DNA from: Blautia sp.
GTDB lineage: Bacteria; Bacillota; Clostridia; Lachnospirales; Lachnospiraceae
Direction: 5' to 3'
Assembly: GCA_030841965.1 (NCBI GenBank)
Contig: JAUUSJ010000173.1
Location: 1 to 7,899 of the forward strand
DNA length: 7,899 bases
Position numbers and translations under genes: made by a program. Below, one piece after another: positions 6,483 through 7,899 of the stretch. The notes under the pieces are model-generated. The model was not told where the DNA came from, searched no databases, and was given only the letters and a program-made list of their open reading frames with translations. Every line of letters begins with the position of its first letter. Positions within the stretch are counted from its first letter, which is position 1.

Positions 6483-7595
6483 ATGAAACAGTTCATGGTA
6501 AAACCAAAAATTTTAAGTTGTCCTACAGCGAAGCAGTTTGCAAAGGAGTATCAAATCGGAGAGGGAGATTTGATTATTACGAATCAGTATATTTATGAGC
6601 CGTATTTTGGAGAGTTGGATTTAAAAGCGGATGTTATTTACCAGGAGAAATACGGATTGGGAGAGCCGTCTGATGATATGGTGGAGGCGATGTATAAAGA
6701 GCTCAAAGGGGAGCATAAACGTATTATCGCCATCGGAGGAGGAACGATTCTCGATATAGCTAAGATATTTTCCCTAAAATATATTTCGCCGATTTTAGAT
6801 TTATATGATGGAAAGCTTCCGATTGAAAAAGATAAGGAGCTTGTCTTAGTTCCGACGACCTGTGGAACCGGATCGGAGGTGACCAATATTGCAATTTTGG
6901 CGCTCAATAGTCGAGGGACGAAGAAGGGGCTTGCAGTTGACGAGATGTATGCGGACTTTGCGGTCTTAATTCCAGAATTATTAGAGGGGCTTCCATTTGG
7001 AGTATTTGCCACAAGCTCGATTGACGCTTTGATTCATGCGATTGAGTCAAGTCTCTCACCAAAGGCGAATGAGTATACAAAGCTTTTTGGGTATAAGGCG
7101 ATTGAGATGATTTTAAATGGGTATAAAATCATCCGTGAGAAAGGAAAAGAGGCGAGAAAGGAGCTTTTGGGAGAGTTTTTGATTGCGTCAAATTATGCAG
7201 GAATCGCGTTTGGAAATGCGGGATGCGCAGCGGTACATGCCTTAAGTTATCCTCTCGGTGCGACTTATCATGTGGCACATGGAGAGTCGAATTATGCGAT
7301 GTTTACTGGGGTTATGAAGAATTATATGGAGATAAAGCAAGATGGTGAGATTGCGGTATTGAATGACTTCATAGCAGATATTTTGGAATGTGATGTGGAG
7401 GATGTGTATGAGGAGCTTGAGAAGTTGTTGAATATATTGATTCCGAAAAAGGCGTTGCATGAGTATGGAGTGAAGGAAGAGGAGCTGGAGCAGTTTACGC
7501 AGTCGGTTATGCTGAATCAAGGGAGATTGATGGCAAATAACTTTGTGGAATTAGATTCAGAGCGTGTGTATAAGATTTATAGAGAGTTGTATTAA
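6483..7595 (+). CDS. 4hbD: 4-hydroxybutyrate dehydrogenase (iron-containing alcohol dehydrogenase)
   Basis: Reduces succinate semialdehyde to 4-hydroxybutyrate with NADH in the cytosol. The 370 residues match the length of Clostridium kluyveri 4HbD (371), and from memory the match runs end to end, including EKYGLGEPSD (55-64), VPTTCGTGSEVTN (123-135), SNYAGIAFGNAG (236-247) and the C-terminal LY. The nucleotide-binding GGGTILD is at 85-91. The expected divalent metal ligands are all present: D181 and H185 in IDALIHA, H252 in VHALSYP and H266 in VAHGESN. AAGGAG at 6467-6472, 10 nt upstream, gives the start. It is the last large gene of the operon and is followed by a terminator. Its presence diverts succinate semialdehyde to 4-hydroxybutyrate instead of succinate. 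Generic butanol- or lactaldehyde-type alcohol dehydrogenase activity is much less likely. Confidence 0.93.
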   Translation: MKQFMVKPKILSCPTAKQFAKEYQIGEGDLIITNQYIYEPYFGELDLKADVIYQEKYGLGEPSDDMVEAMYKELKGEHKRIIAIGGGTILDIAKIFSLKYISPILDLYDGKLPIEKDKELVLVPTTCGTGSEVTNIAILALNSRGTKKGLAVDEMYADFAVLIPELLEGLPFGVFATSSIDALIHAIESSLSPKANEYTKLFGYKAIEMILNGYKIIREKGKEARKELLGEFLIASNYAGIAFGNAGCAAVHALSYPLGATYHVAHGESNYAMFTGVMKNYMEIKQDGEIAVLNDFIADILECDVEDVYEELEKLLNILIPKKALHEYGVKEEELEQFTQSVMLNQGRLMANNFVELDSERVYKIYRELY

Positions 7596-7610
7596 GGTGA
7601 GAAAAAGGAG

Positions 7611-7661
7611 AAAGTCGCTATGTGGGGATTTGCTGGCATGGCGGCTTTTTTTATCTTTTTT
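7611..7661 (+). terminator. Intrinsic terminator of the antiporter/4-hydroxybutyrate operon
   Basis: AAAGTCGCTATG at 7611-7622 pairs with CATGGCGGCTTT at 7637-7648, a 12-bp stem with two G-T pairs. The loop is 14 nt (7623-7636). A T-rich run follows at 7646-7661, broken by ATC. It begins 16 bp after the 4-hydroxybutyrate dehydrogenase stop codon. The A-rich stretch before the stem suggests possible activity on the opposite strand too. Confidence 0.8.
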
Positions 7662-7697
7662 AATTTAGGTGGATGGGGACAGGAGTTAAGAGAGTAA
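7620..7697 (+). CDS. Possible 25-residue hydrophobic peptide overlapping the terminator
   Basis: I do not recognise this ORF. It has an ideal ribosome binding site, AGGAG at 7606-7610, 9 nt before ATG 7620, only 24 nt after the preceding gene. It encodes 25 residues: MWGFAGMAAFF, then IFFNLGG (12-18), then a short charged tail with Q-E and R-E. Residues 2-16 could form one membrane segment. Against it being real, the start codon lies in the 5' arm of the terminator stem, the phenylalanines come from the T-tract, and the last third runs into the tandem repeat that starts at 7675. Either a small membrane protein translated from readthrough transcripts, or a chance ORF. Confidence 0.3.
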   Translation: MWGFAGMAAFFIFFNLGGWGQELRE

Positions 7698-7769
7698 GTA
7701 ATGGGGATAGACGCTAAGAGAGTAAGTAGATATATGGGGGACAGACGCTAAGAGAGCAAGCAGATATAT
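7675..7769. repeat. Three tandem copies of a roughly 33-bp unit
   Basis: The units are 7675-7702 (28 bp), 7703-7735 (33 bp) and 7736-7769 (34 bp). Each begins GGGGA, carries an A-G core of the form TAAGAGAG near its middle, then AAGTA or AAGCA, and the last two end GATATAT. The second and third differ at only a few positions. They are the inverted, better conserved counterpart of the decayed units at 51-141. The third unit overlaps the inverted repeat arm. Confidence 0.8.
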
Positions 7770-7816
7770 GTCCCATAAACACGTTCGTTCCCACGATTTT
7801 TCGACATACGCTGATT
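7737..7816. repeat. Right arm of the long inverted repeat
   Basis: This is the reverse complement of 1-80, with 39 of 40 bases matching in the outer part (7777-7816) and about 68 of 80 overall. It has the same internal hairpin: TATGTC at 7767-7772 pairs with GACATA at 7803-7808, and CGT at 7782-7784 with ACG at 7793-7795. With the left copy it brackets the whole pathway, about 7.65 kb apart. Confidence 0.85.
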
Positions 7817-7873
7817 TTTGCCGCTTCCCGCAAACTCGCGCCTCCGGCACTCAAACAGTGCTCCAGCGGCAAA
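7817..7873. repeat. GC-rich compound stem-loop next to the right repeat arm
   Basis: TTTGCCGCT at 7817-7825 pairs perfectly with AGCGGCAAA at 7865-7873. Inside it, GCACT at 7847-7851 pairs with AGTGC at 7857-7861 around CAAAC, and a short CGC/GCG pair (7829-7831 with 7838-7840) could form a second small arm. It abuts the inverted repeat directly and is much richer in GC than its surroundings, so it is probably part of the same dispersed element. The last 26 bases of the window show nothing I can name. Confidence 0.6.
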
Positions 7874-7899
7874 GCAATGTCATTTAGTTAAGATTGAAG

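Noticed and set aside
6638..7012. 124-codon open frame on the - strand within the 4-hydroxybutyrate dehydrogenase gene
   Set aside because: It lies wholly opposite a well-supported gene, has no recognisable motif, and mirrors that gene's codon pattern.
547..7595. Recent horizontal transfer of individual genes judged by composition
   Set aside because: The five genes look alike in codon choice and base composition by eye. Nothing marks one as foreign, though the cassette as a whole could have moved.
7817..7873. tRNA or integron attC site suggested by the compound stem-loop
   Set aside because: It has no anticodon arm or conserved T-loop bases, and no attC core sites or integrase are present. 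It fits a repeat-associated stem-loop better.

Overview
The window reads as a low-to-moderate GC Firmicute. A clostridial anaerobe of the Lachnospiraceae/Clostridiales type is my inference from the AT-leaning third codon positions, the strong AGGAG ribosome binding sites, the U-tract terminators, and a last enzyme that closely resembles Clostridium kluyveri 4-hydroxybutyrate dehydrogenase as I remember it. No marker gene fixes the taxon.

Layout: all five large genes lie on the + strand. Positions 1-141 hold a repeat block whose first 80 bases recur inverted at 7737-7816. Positions 142-546 are an AT-rich leader with candidate promoters and a perfect 18-bp dyad. A putrescine aminotransferase gene (547-1917) forms its own transcription unit, ended by a strong intrinsic terminator at 1986-2025. 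After a short intergenic region with a weak candidate promoter comes a tight four-gene operon with gaps of 18-24 bp: an NhaC-family antiporter (2207-3565), an aldehyde dehydrogenase (3584-5071), a GABA aminotransferase-like enzyme (5096-6463) and 4-hydroxybutyrate dehydrogenase (6483-7595). A 12-bp-stem terminator (7611-7661) overlaps a possible 25-residue membrane peptide. The window ends in tandem 33-bp repeats, the inverted copy of the left repeat, and a GC-rich stem-loop.

Function: the enzymes line up as one route. Putrescine goes to 4-aminobutanal (aminotransferase 1), then GABA (aldehyde dehydrogenase), then succinate semialdehyde (aminotransferase 2), then 4-hydroxybutyrate (iron-type alcohol dehydrogenase). 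Both transaminations should pass nitrogen to 2-oxoglutarate. The single oxidation and single reduction could balance each other if they use the same nicotinamide cofactor. The product could be exported or fed to the 4-hydroxybutyryl-CoA/crotonyl-CoA route to butyrate, but no CoA-transferase or dehydratase gene is present here. The antiporter is the only transporter and heads the operon, so it is the natural candidate for carrying a pathway substrate or product.

The enzymes are ordinary family members. The less explained parts are the inverted repeat bracketing the whole pathway, the antiporter's substrate, the promoter-proximal dyad and the small ORF inside the final terminator.
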